NCBI GenBank assembly: GCA_030841085.1
Contig: JAVEDP010000036.1
Span: 124,001 to 188,000, forward strand
DNA length: 64,000 bases
Reading direction: 5' to 3'
DNA from: Pyrinomonadaceae bacterium
Lineage (GTDB): Bacteria > Acidobacteriota > Blastocatellia > Pyrinomonadales > Pyrinomonadaceae
A program made the position numbers and the translations under genes. How positions within the stretch are numbered: position 1 is the stretch's first letter; every line of letters begins with the position of its first letter. This document shows positions 45,788-53,487 of the stretch, in pieces. The notes below the pieces were generated by a model. It saw only the letters and a program-made list of their open reading frames with translations. It was not told the origin of the DNA and did not search any database.

Positions 45788-45940
45788 ACAATTGCGGGGA
45801 TATAACTAAGAGAAGTAGTCCGGTTTATGCGCCTGCTTTGATTTCTATTCGTAAGCGAGCGCGCTGACCGCATCGAGATTTGAAGCGCGCCAGGCCGGAT
45901 AGAGCGCGCCAATCGCGCCACCAAGGATTCCAATCGCGGC
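45788..45940. repeat. Right copy of the ~150-bp direct repeat
   Basis: Matches 42060-42212, including the tail end of a paralogue gene and the 3' end of the functional permease gene (45845 on). The two copies bracket three genes (42.2-45.8 kb). Confidence 0.8.
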
Positions 45941-46942
45941 AGCCGTAAGCGCCCAGCCCCAACTGAATTCAAAAAACAACCCATAGAACCGGTAAATCGC
46001 GAAGCCGGCGACGAACGACAAGATAAATCCTGCAACCAATCCCACCGCGCTGATCAGGATCGCTTCCGATTCAATGATCATAACGATGTACCGTCGCGAG
46101 GCGCCCATAGCTTTCAGAATACCAATCTCGCGCGTGCGTTCGGTGATGGTTGTATACATTGCCAGCATCACGACCATCGCGCTGACAAACGCTGCCAGCG
46201 CCACCAACACGCGCAGAAAAATTCCGAGGTAAGGAATACTTTTCTCAAGACTGGTAAACAACTCGCGCGTGAACTGAATCTTATTTCCCGGCAATTGCGT
46301 GTCGATACGTTTGGCTACTGCTACCTGATCGTTTGGATCGCGCAACTTGATCAGCATGTAGGTGGAACGGCCGGGCGACTCGAGTGCTTCCTGCATGGCC
46401 GCCAGCGACATCTTCACCCGCGCGCCTGACTCGGGAGCGTAGATGCCTACAATCCGATAAGGCTTGTCGCCGAAAAGTTTTATTGAGTTCCCGATCGAAA
46501 GTTTGTTGTTGCGCGCCTTTGTCTCGTCAATCACGATCTCGTCGGCCGCTTGCGGGGCTCTGCCGCTTTCAATATGAATTTGATTGACGCGCGCCCACGG
46601 TTCCCACTCGATGCCTTCGATCTGTTCGAAGCCAAAACCCTTCCCGCCCTGGGAGACGTAACGAATAACAGGCAGCACTTCTTCCACGCCCTCGATCTGC
46701 TTCAAACTGTCGACGTACTTCGTGCTAAGGTTGGCGGTCGAGGCTGTCAACTGCATCGAACCGGGGCGGGTGAAAATAATTTCCGCGCGGACGTTCGAAG
46801 CGCGCCGCTGCAGGTCGTTGGACATACCGCGCGCCAGGCCGGTAAAAAGCATTATCAAACAGACGCCCAGCGCTACGCCGGCGACGCTGACCAGCGTGCG
46901 AATGGGACGCTGTCTAATATTGGAAGCGACTAGATTGTCCAT
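45845..46942 (-). CDS. MacB/FtsX-type ABC transporter permease
   Basis: The 365-residue protein has four membrane segments: one near the N-terminus (TLVSVAGVALGVCLIMLFTG), a large periplasmic MacB core (about 55-225), and three near the end (VLVALAAFVSAMVVMLAMYT, SAVGLVAGFILSFVAGFAIY, TAAAIGILGGAIGALYPA). TTITERTREIGILKAMGAS is the family's conserved loop. The usual partner ATPase is not adjacent. ATG 46942 is chosen because the frame to 47206 contains only low-quality sequence before MDNLVASNIRQRPIRT. It may export lipoproteins or peptides. The 3' end has a second copy at 42060. Confidence 0.88.
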   Translation of the reverse strand: MDNLVASNIRQRPIRTLVSVAGVALGVCLIMLFTGLARGMSNDLQRRASNVRAEIIFTRPGSMQLTASTANLSTKYVDSLKQIEGVEEVLPVIRYVSQGGKGFGFEQIEGIEWEPWARVNQIHIESGRAPQAADEIVIDETKARNNKLSIGNSIKLFGDKPYRIVGIYAPESGARVKMSLAAMQEALESPGRSTYMLIKLRDPNDQVAVAKRIDTQLPGNKIQFTRELFTSLEKSIPYLGIFLRVLVALAAFVSAMVVMLAMYTTITERTREIGILKAMGASRRYIVMIIESEAILISAVGLVAGFILSFVAGFAIYRFYGLFFEFSWGWALTAAAIGILGGAIGALYPAWRASNLDAVSALAYE

Positions 46943-47196
46943 GTGGGTTGTTTTTCTACCGGCGTAAAATTTTGCGCTAGCTCTCGCGACAAACAATAAG
47001 ACATTTTGTTCGCCCCGCCAAAAGCAAATCAATCGAAATGAGTGAAACTGTTGTGACAGCTTCTGCTTAGGATGGCGCTTCAAAGAGCGGCTATTGAAGT
47101 GGAGGTCAATGGGATCGTCGCCGCCGAGATGTTTGCGAATCAAAACTAAAACAGTAGGACAGGCATTCCTGCCTGTCCAATGACAGGACATGGACC

Positions 47197-48849
47197 ATGA
47201 AGTCAATTAGAACAACTGCCCCGGCTTTCTTCATTCTTTTCATTACGTTGCTCGCCGCGAGTTTTCCGCCGTCTGGATTCACCGTCGCAGGAAAGCGTGT
47301 GCAAATTGTCATTCTGGGCACAACCGACTTGCATGGAAACCTTTACCCGACGGATTATTACACCAACAAACCGGACAACCGCGGGCTCGCCAAAATCGCG
47401 ACGTTGATCCGCCAGATTCGCAAAGACAACGCAAACGTCATGCTGATTGATTCCGGCGATACGATTCAGGGAACGCCGCTCGAGTATTACCACAACAAGA
47501 AAAACAATACGCCGCCGGATCCGATGATGCTGGCCATGAACGCGCTTGCGTATGACTCCATGACCGTCGGCAATCATGAATACAACTTTGGTCTGAAGGT
47601 GCTGGAAAAGGCGCGCAGCGAAGCAAAGTTTCCCTGGTTGTCGGCGAATACTTACGATAAAGGCACCAGCCAAACCCACTACCAACCCTACATCGTTAAG
47701 GAAATCGCGGGCGTTCGTATCGCGGTTTTGGGATTGACGACGCCCGGAATTCCAAATTGGGAAAACGCGCCAAACTATGCGGGCCTGGAATTCAAAGAGC
47801 CGCTAAACGAAGCAAGGAAGTGGGTGCCGTTGTTGCGCGGCAAAGAGCGCGCGGACGTGGTAATCATTGCGATGCACATGGGGCTCGAGGAAGATTTGCG
47901 CACTGGCGAACTTAATCCCGGACAAGTGCAAAATGAAAATGAAGCGATAGCGATTGCGAAACAAGTTCCCGGTGTCGATCTGATTTTTATGGGCCACACG
48001 CATCGCGACGTGCCTTCGGTAGTTATTAATGGCGTGCAGTTGTTGCAGGCGAATTATTGGGGACGCCACCTGGCTCGGACGGATCTTTATTTGGAAAACG
48101 ACGGATCTCGCTGGCGTGTCTACGCAAGATCAGCGCGCACGATTGCGGTTGACGACAAAATCCAGGCCGACGCCGAGTTGTTGAAAATTGGAGAGCCTTA
48201 CGATCGCGAAACCCAGGCGTGGTTATCGCGGCCTATTGGCGAGTCGCCCGCGGAGTTGACGGCGACAGAAGCTACGTTCCGCGATACGGCTCTGCTGGAT
48301 TTGGTCCAACAAGTGCAGATGGAAGCAGGTAACGCGGACGTATCGATGGTCGCGAGCTTCAATGAGAAAGCGCGCATCGCTAAAGGGCCAGTAACGGTGC
48401 GCGATATTGCCGGATTGTACATTTATGAAAACACGCTTGTTGTGCTCGAGGTTACCGGTCAGCAACTAAGGGATGCATTGGAACATTCAGCGAAATATTT
48501 TCGCCCTTACGAGCCGGGAAAATCAGCACGCGATCTCGTGGATGAAAATATTCCCAGTTACAATTTTGATATTGCCGAAGGCGTTACCTACGAACTGAAC
48601 CTTGCTAAACCGTTCGGCCAGCGCATCGAAAATCTGAAGTTCCATGGTCAACCACTTCGTCCTGAGCAGAAACTGCGTTTGGCGACGAACAATTATCGCG
48701 TGAATGGCGGCGGCGGCTATGTGATGTACAAAGGCGCGCCGGTTGTTTATCGCTCAAGTCAGGAAATTCGTGAATTAATTATCGATTGGGTTGAGCGCCA
48801 CAAGACGATTCCAACTGAGCCTACAAACAATTGGAAGATTGCGCCGTAG
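47197..48849 (+). CDS. 5'-nucleotidase / 2',3'-cyclic phosphodiesterase family
   Basis: The 550-residue secreted phosphohydrolase has signal peptide TAPAFFILFITLLAASFPPS. Metal sites of the calcineurin-like domain: ILGTTDLHGNL, MLIDSGDTIQGTPLE, MTVGNHEYNFG, IAMHMGL and FMGHTHRDVP. The C-terminal 5'-nucleotidase domain (about 350-535) contains DVSMVASFNEKARI and LRLATNNYRVNGGGGYVMYK. It splits nucleotide monophosphates outside the cytoplasm, allowing nucleoside and phosphate uptake. ATG 47197 lies 9 nt after ACAGG. It is divergent from the permease gene; the gap 46943-47196 holds no other gene. The stop lies one base before the locus I repeats. Confidence 0.94.
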   Translation: MKSIRTTAPAFFILFITLLAASFPPSGFTVAGKRVQIVILGTTDLHGNLYPTDYYTNKPDNRGLAKIATLIRQIRKDNANVMLIDSGDTIQGTPLEYYHNKKNNTPPDPMMLAMNALAYDSMTVGNHEYNFGLKVLEKARSEAKFPWLSANTYDKGTSQTHYQPYIVKEIAGVRIAVLGLTTPGIPNWENAPNYAGLEFKEPLNEARKWVPLLRGKERADVVIIAMHMGLEEDLRTGELNPGQVQNENEAIAIAKQVPGVDLIFMGHTHRDVPSVVINGVQLLQANYWGRHLARTDLYLENDGSRWRVYARSARTIAVDDKIQADAELLKIGEPYDRETQAWLSRPIGESPAELTATEATFRDTALLDLVQQVQMEAGNADVSMVASFNEKARIAKGPVTVRDIAGLYIYENTLVVLEVTGQQLRDALEHSAKYFRPYEPGKSARDLVDENIPSYNFDIAEGVTYELNLAKPFGQRIENLKFHGQPLRPEQKLRLATNNYRVNGGGGYVMYKGAPVVYRSSQEIRELIIDWVERHKTIPTEPTNNWKIAP

Positions 48850-49044
48850 TAGTCCAAATTCCAAATTCCAAATTCCAAAAGTCAAACTTCAAACTTCAAA
48901 GTCCAAAGTCCAAAGTCCAAAGTCCAACGTCGGCAACAGTCCAGTAGTTCAGAGTACAAGCTTCAGCTTGCGTCTGTTCTCACGCCACGCAACCTAAACG
49001 TTGTACTCCGAACTGCTTGAATGACTTTGGACTTTGGATTTCGG
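48850..49044. repeat. Short-tandem-repeat arms, locus I
   Basis: The left arm has the words CCAAATT (48853-48879) and CCAAAGT (48890-48928). The right arm ATGACTTTGGACTTTGGATT (49021-49040) is its complement. A different palindrome (P8, 48944-49018) sits in the loop. No gene in the interval. Confidence 0.75.
48944..49018. repeat. Palindromic element, family P8, inside locus I
   Basis: GTAGTTCAGAGTACAAGC (48944) faces TTGTACTCCGAACTGCT (49001-49017), with GCTTGCGT / ACGCAACC as inner arms. It is a nested insertion within, or the core of, the locus I repeat. Confidence 0.65.
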
Positions 49045-49056
49045 ACCGGTATCAGA

Positions 49057-49103
49057 AAACCAAAACGGCAACCCGGGGGCATTGGGTTGCCATTTGGTTT
49101 GCG
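49057..49103 (-). terminator. Terminator for the 44-residue peptide gene
   Basis: AAACCAAAACGGCAACCC (49057-49074) pairs with GGGTTGCCATTTGGTTT (49084-49100). On the minus strand the stem is followed by TTTTC. It lies about 60 nt after the stop of the gene at 49164. Confidence 0.7.
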
Positions 49104-49163
49104 GCATTCAGCGGGGGAGTGAGGGTCCGCCAGCCGTTTGCGTGGGGAAATCAGGGTCGTTAT

Positions 49164-49298
49164 TCAGCGCGCGAGCGCGGCGTAGCTTTCGTCTTCGCTC
49201 GCCGGCACGTTTGCACTAACTGAAGCCACCGCCGTCATCAACGCCAGCACGATTATCATGGCCAGCAACGAGAATCCTTTTAGAAGTTCCTTTTTCAT
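49164..49298 (-). CDS. 44-residue membrane or signal-peptide protein
   Basis: A short open frame: basic start KKELLKGFSLLA, hydrophobic segment MIIVLALMTAVASVSA, then a short acidic tail (NVPASEDESYAALAR). This is the layout of a small secreted or membrane peptide with a leader: cleavage after SVSA would leave about 15 residues. ATG at 49298. The likely ribosome site is GAAAAGAG, 5-6 nt upstream. A terminator hairpin follows. No family recognised. Confidence 0.65.
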   Translation of the reverse strand: MKKELLKGFSLLAMIIVLALMTAVASVSANVPASEDESYAALAR

Positions 49299-49444
49299 TT
49301 GCTCTTTTCTAATGCCAATCGCGTGCCACTCTCGCCCGGGGGCTGCTCAGTTTGTTTGCGCTTCTCAAACGTCAATGATTCCGTCGTTTGGTTGCGACTA
49401 TCCCTCAACGGTTCTTTGCAAAAGAAAATAGAACACCTCGAGAA

Positions 49445-49462
49445 CCTATCCGGTTAGATAGG
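49445..49462. promoter_or_regulatory. Palindrome upstream of the FHA-sigma54 activator gene
   Basis: CCTATC-CGGTTA-GATAGG is a perfect 6-bp inverted repeat 110 nt before the activator start, in the divergent gap (49299-49571) to the small peptide gene. A candidate operator; no promoter boxes are clear. Confidence 0.35.
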
Positions 49463-49571
49463 CGTAGGTGTTGTTCAGATAGAGTGGCCCGGCTTAGCCT
49501 GACCATTGCCCCTGCAGCCACCGTACGCGTAAACTGGCCCAGCTCAAACTTCCAAGGCTCACCAAAATTCG

Positions 49572-51455
49572 ATGAACCCTCGACTTACAGCAATCGCCGG
49601 GAGACTTAAAGGAGCCGTCTTCTCAATCGAAGACTTTCCGGTAGTCATTGGTCGCGAAACGGCCGCCACGCTCTGCCTGGCGGATGCCTCAGTTTCACGC
49701 CGTCACACGCAAATCGAAAAAGAGAATGACCAGTTTGTGATTATGGATTTGGAGAGTCTGAACGGCACTTTCATCAACGACGTTCCGATCAAACGACGCA
49801 CGCTGCAACACGGCGATCGAGTTCGCATTGGCGATTCTCAGTTTTTGTTTCTGCTGCACGAGAGCGATACCGCTGCACTATCAACCAGCATCCAGTTTGA
49901 CGAGGAAGCGCATGCCGTCAGCGGCTCGACCTTGCAGATTAAGTTTAATGACGCCCTTTACCTGATGGCGCGCGACCTTAGCGCGTTGATGAAAATCAGC
50001 ACGACCGTCAATGCAATCAGGGGTGTCGAAGAACTTAGAAAAACATTGATCGACCTGTTGTTTGAAGTTGTGCCCGCCGAACGAGGCGCGATTTTGCTCA
50101 CGGCTGAGCACGCTAATGACGACGAGTTGGAATTCGCTTCCGTTTTCGCATTGCACCGGCATCGCGGCCCGGATCAATCGATCAAGATCAGCCGCACCAT
50201 AACCAAAGCAGTTTTGCAGAAACGCGAGTCTGTCCTGATTGCGAACCAATCGGGTGGGCCCAGTTTAGAGTCCGAAAGCCTGGTGCGCGATCGGCCGCAT
50301 TCGATTTTGTGTGTGCCCTTAATCATGCTCGATCGTCCGCTAGGGGTAATTTATCTCGACACGCGTGAGCCCGACGTTGATTTCGACAAAGACCATCTGC
50401 AATTGGTGACCGCGATAGCCGCGATCAGCGCGGTGGCCGTTGAAAATGCGCGGCACATCGAATGGCTGGTAAGTGAAAATCAAAGACTGATCGCCGATTT
50501 CGATATTGAACACAACCTCGTCGGTGAAAGCGAAGCCGTTCGCGAGGTGCTGCAGTTTATTTCAAAGGTTGCGCCTACCGATTCAACCGTGCTGCTGTTC
50601 GGCGAAAGTGGAACAGGCAAGGAGCTGGCGGCGCGCGCCATTCATCAGAACAGCAAGCGCGCAAGTAAACCTTTCATGGCGGTCAACTGCGCGGCGCTTG
50701 CGGAATCGCTTCTGGAGAGCGAACTCTTCGGCCATGAAAAAGGTTCATTCACTGGCGCCCTGGCCCAGAAGAAAGGACGGTTGGAAGTTGCCGAGGGAGG
50801 CACAGTTTTTCTCGACGAGATTGGCGAACTGTCGCCGGCGCTGCAGGTTAAACTGCTGCGCGTTTTGCAAGAGCGAGAGTTCGAGCGCGTGGGTGGCACG
50901 AAGACAATCAAGCTTGACATCCGTGTTATCACTGCCACAAACAGAAATCTTCAAGAGGCAGTCAGCCAGGGAACTTTCCGGCAGGATCTTTACTACCGTC
51001 TTAACGTCGTCAGCCTCGAGATGCCGCCGCTCAGAAAACGGCCGGAAGACATTCCCTTGCTGGCCAATTATTTTGCGGCGAAGTATGGCAAGAAGTGCAA
51101 TCGTCGCGTGCTGGGAATCTCGCCGCAGGCACAAGCGCGGTTAGTCGGGTACGATTGGCCGGGGAATGTGCGCGAGTTGGAAAACGCGATTGAGCGGGCA
51201 GTGGTCCTGGGAACTACCGAAAGAATTCTGCCCGAGGACCTGCCTGAATCCATCCTTGAAGCAGCTTCAATTGTTTCTGAGCCGGCGACGAAATACCATG
51301 AAGCCGTGGTGCAAACCAAGAAGCAGATCATTCTCAGCGCTATGGCCCAGGCGAGCGGCAGCTTTACGGAGGCCGCAAAAATATTGGGAGTGCATCCAAA
51401 TTACCTGCACCGGTTAATTCGCAACCTTGATTTGAAGGAACAGTTAAAGAAATAG
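49572..51455 (+). CDS. Sigma-54 activator with FHA and GAF sensor domains
   Basis: The 627-residue enhancer-binding protein has an FHA phosphothreonine-reading domain (about 1-95, [29 protein letters not shown]) and a GAF domain (about 130-300). The AAA+ sigma-54 domain (about 318-550) has Walker [19 protein letters not shown], the loop [20 protein letters not shown] (GxFTGA variant GSFTGA) that contacts sigma-54, and Walker [17 protein letters not shown]. It ends with a Fis-type helix-turn-helix ([20 protein letters not shown]). FHA input suggests control by a Ser/Thr kinase, none of which is nearby. The genes it controls are unknown. Confidence 0.95.
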   Translation: MNPRLTAIAGRLKGAVFSIEDFPVVIGRETAATLCLADASVSRRHTQIEKENDQFVIMDLESLNGTFINDVPIKRRTLQHGDRVRIGDSQFLFLLHESDTAALSTSIQFDEEAHAVSGSTLQIKFNDALYLMARDLSALMKISTTVNAIRGVEELRKTLIDLLFEVVPAERGAILLTAEHANDDELEFASVFALHRHRGPDQSIKISRTITKAVLQKRESVLIANQSGGPSLESESLVRDRPHSILCVPLIMLDRPLGVIYLDTREPDVDFDKDHLQLVTAIAAISAVAVENARHIEWLVSENQRLIADFDIEHNLVGESEAVREVLQFISKVAPTDSTVLLFGESGTGKELAARAIHQNSKRASKPFMAVNCAALAESLLESELFGHEKGSFTGALAQKKGRLEVAEGGTVFLDEIGELSPALQVKLLRVLQEREFERVGGTKTIKLDIRVITATNRNLQEAVSQGTFRQDLYYRLNVVSLEMPPLRKRPEDIPLLANYFAAKYGKKCNRRVLGISPQAQARLVGYDWPGNVRELENAIERAVVLGTTERILPEDLPESILEAASIVSEPATKYHEAVVQTKKQIILSAMAQASGSFTEAAKILGVHPNYLHRLIRNLDLKEQLKK

Positions 51456-51484
51456 AGGCGTGCCAGCCGAATCGGTATAATCGT

Positions 51485-51970
51485 TTGAATATTAATGAGC
51501 TGAACTCTGTTACTCCGGATGCGTTTGGCGACGTGTTTGAATTGCTGGAAAGGTTTAGCGCCCCCTATGTGATTGTTAGCGGCATGGCCGTCCTGCTGCA
51601 CGGTCACAAACGTCCTGTATTCGACTTAGACATAGTCATAGCTGCCACGCCCGACGAACAGAATCGGGCTCAGCACGCATTGATGATGGCCGGCTTTGTG
51701 TCAACCATTCCAATACCAATTAATCTGGTGACAGTCTTGCGCATGTTCGATCAGTCGCAACGCGAGATAGATGTTTTCGCCAGGTACCATATCTCTTTCG
51801 ATCAGTTGTGGGCCGATTCTGTTCAGATTGTTGTCGGAGAAAGGCGAGTCCGTGTCGCATCACTCGAGCATTTGTTGCAGGCCAAGCGAATCACCGGCCG
51901 GCCGCACGGTCTTTGGACGTTGAAGGTTTGCTGGCGCTTGCCAAGGGAGACGGTGCTGCGTGACATTTGA
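51485..51970 (+). CDS. Nucleotidyltransferase-like protein, frameshifted at its end
   Basis: The 161-residue frame is of the DUF6036 / minimal nucleotidyltransferase type: SAPYVIVSGMAVLLHGHKRP followed by VFDLDIVIAATPDEQNRA (G-S-like and DxD region) and RVASLEHLLQAKRITGRPH. After residue ~145 the end (KVCWRLPRETVLRDI) is out of family. Reading one frame over gives DVEGLLALAKGDGAA and a TGA at 51962, the expected ending. So one base is missing near 51915 (TGGAC for an expected TGGGAC), or the read is wrong. TTG start 51485. Confidence 0.7.
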   Translation: MNINELNSVTPDAFGDVFELLERFSAPYVIVSGMAVLLHGHKRPVFDLDIVIAATPDEQNRAQHALMMAGFVSTIPIPINLVTVLRMFDQSQREIDVFARYHISFDQLWADSVQIVVGERRVRVASLEHLLQAKRITGRPHGLWTLKVCWRLPRETVLRDI

Positions 51971-52006
51971 AAAGCACTTACGCCGTCAGGCGATCGAATT
52001 TGACAG

Positions 52007-52507
52007 GTGAGCAGGAACTTGCCAGATTACTCCACCATCGCATTTCAGCGACGCCCGGCTACGGCCGAAGACGAAGCCTTTCTATTTCGTCTTTATGCGG
52101 CTACGCGAGCGGATCTTGACGCGATTGGTTTGCCACCGGAACAGAAAGATCTGTTAATAAGGATGCAGTTCAACGCGCAACGACAACAATATTCGTCCGC
52201 GTTTCCGGCGGCCGAGCACAAGATAATTCTGTTTGAGGATGTGCCCGCTGGTCGAACGTTGATAAACAAAGCCGCCAACGAGTATCGTCTTGTTGATATT
52301 GTCTTGTTGCCCCAGTTCCGCGGTCTCGGTGTCGGAACCCGTTTAATCCAGGAACTGCTTCGTGATGCTGGCGCCGCAAACGCGGTGGTCCGCCTCAACG
52401 TGCGGAAAGAAAACGTAGCGCTGAATTTGTACCGACGGCTGGGTTTCGTTGTCTGCGAAGATGATGGAGTTTACCTAGCAATGGAGTGGCGAGCTCAATC
52501 GGTGTAG
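52007..52507 (+). CDS. GNAT family acetyltransferase
   Basis: The 166-residue Gcn5-related N-acetyltransferase has the acetyl-CoA loop LLPQFRGLGVGTRLIQELLR (R/Q-x-x-G-x-G/A) and LNVRKENVALNLYRRLGFVV, the usual C-terminal block. The start is GTG 52007. The preceding short frame (GTG at 51959, 16 codons) ends within it and may be a leader. GNAT genes often lie beside DUF6916 and tail-collar genes, as here. The substrate is unknown; it may be a small amine or protein N-terminus. Confidence 0.88.
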   Translation: MSRNLPDYSTIAFQRRPATAEDEAFLFRLYAATRADLDAIGLPPEQKDLLIRMQFNAQRQQYSSAFPAAEHKIILFEDVPAGRTLINKAANEYRLVDIVLLPQFRGLGVGTRLIQELLRDAGAANAVVRLNVRKENVALNLYRRLGFVVCEDDGVYLAMEWRAQSV

Positions 52508-52545
52508 CACAACTGAAAAAAATAATAATAAGGAAAGTGATAACG

Positions 52546-52848
52546 ATGACGATGGCCATGACAAATACGGCTTTTTCCGAAACCCTCGATTCCGACTTCT
52601 TATTGGAGGATGAGACCCGCAGCCAAAATCTAAAGTTGATCAAAGTTTCGGAACGCAAAGCGGTACCGCCTTACGAACAGTTTTCAATAATGTTTCGCGG
52701 CGACACCGATATGGCTCTCGAGCAGGGCACGTTTCATCTCGAGCATCCATCCATGGGCGCGTTAGATATTTTCCTGGTGCCGGTCAAACGCGACGAAGAG
52801 GGAATGTATTACGAAGCCATCTTTAGCAACATTGCTGAAGCTGAATAG
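52546..52848 (+). CDS. DUF6916-like protein, cytoplasmic form
   Basis: The 100-residue product has the family's end block LEQGTFHLEHPSMGALDIFL, VPVKRDEEGMYYEAIF, shared with the secreted homologue at 57826 (LKQGTYKVEHATLGNFSMFL). No signal peptide. ATG 52546, which begins MTMAMTNTAF, follows AAGGAAAGTGATAACG. The open frame extends to 52486. A convergent terminator follows at 52973. Function is not established; the family lies near tail-collar and GNAT genes. Confidence 0.75.
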   Translation: MTMAMTNTAFSETLDSDFLLEDETRSQNLKLIKVSERKAVPPYEQFSIMFRGDTDMALEQGTFHLEHPSMGALDIFLVPVKRDEEGMYYEAIFSNIAEAE

Positions 52849-52970
52849 CTTTCGACGCCTTTAACCCGAGTCTTAAGCTTTGGTTCAACTATCGCCGAAG
52901 CATGAATGGAATTCCGCAGCGGCGCTGGAAGGTTGAGGGCACAGGCTTCAGGTTAAATTGAGTGTAAATA

Positions 52971-53008
52971 AAAAAGGGCGGCCGGATTTCTCCGGTGCCC
53001 TTTTCTAT
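52971..53008. terminator. Bidirectional terminator between convergent genes
   Basis: AAAAGGGCGGCCGG at 52973-52986 pairs with CCGGTGCCCTTTT at 52991-53004. A-tract and T-tract on both sides serve the gene ending at 52848 (+) and that ending at 53046 (-). Confidence 0.85.
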
Positions 53009-53045
53009 TTGCAATAGCGCCGTCCGCGAGGCGTGGCCGTTTTGC

Positions 53046-53432
53046 TTAATTCCCGCAGTCTGGGGTTGCTTCGTTCGTGATGGTCCACGAACTGCTCTCG
53101 CCGCACGCGACCGTCTGGTATAAGAAGCAGCCGTTTTGATCTTCGACGATAACTCTAATGCTGTTACCACCGCAGCTCATATTGTTCAGCGTATAGGTTG
53201 AACCGGCGCCGATGGCCGATCCGTTGAGCTGATCCGGTCCCCAATTATTCGCATCGCTGGAGAGATACAGGTGACGGAACTCCAGAGCGGTCGAATTGTT
53301 AGTGATCACCACCGAGGTCGCTGTCCGGCAGGCGCTGGAAAACAGCGGCGCCGAGCCGAGTACCGCAACAACCATGACGAGCATGAGAAGTACACGGTGG
53401 TTCTTGATTCGTGCGGCAAAGTTACTTGGCAT
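53046..53432 (-). CDS. Secreted Cys-containing small protein
   Basis: The 128 residues begin with a signal peptide (KNHRVLLMLVMVVAVLGSAP), then FSSACRTATSVVITNNSTAL, SSDANNWGPDQLNGSAIGAG and NNMSCGGNSIRVIVEDQNGC. This is a beta-sandwich-type secreted unit seen in other acidobacterial proteins; no enzymatic motif. ATG 53432 is preferred; the frame is open to 53465. It is close after the giant CSLREA gene, with which it shares strand and likely transcript (55 nt apart). Confidence 0.78.
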   Translation of the reverse strand: MPSNFAARIKNHRVLLMLVMVVAVLGSAPLFSSACRTATSVVITNNSTALEFRHLYLSSDANNWGPDQLNGSAIGAGSTYTLNNMSCGGNSIRVIVEDQNGCFLYQTVACGESSSWTITNEATPDCGN

Positions 53433-53487
53433 AAGAAGCCTCCAATCAGAAACGAATAATCTCAAACACGTAGAAAGCGATTACCAA

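Noticed and set aside
49313-49328. A TGGCACG-N4-TGGCA match (sigma-54-like) on the minus strand before the 44-residue gene
   Set aside because: One mismatch at the key TTGC element, and the transcript would start only about 4 nt before the ATG, removing the ribosome site.
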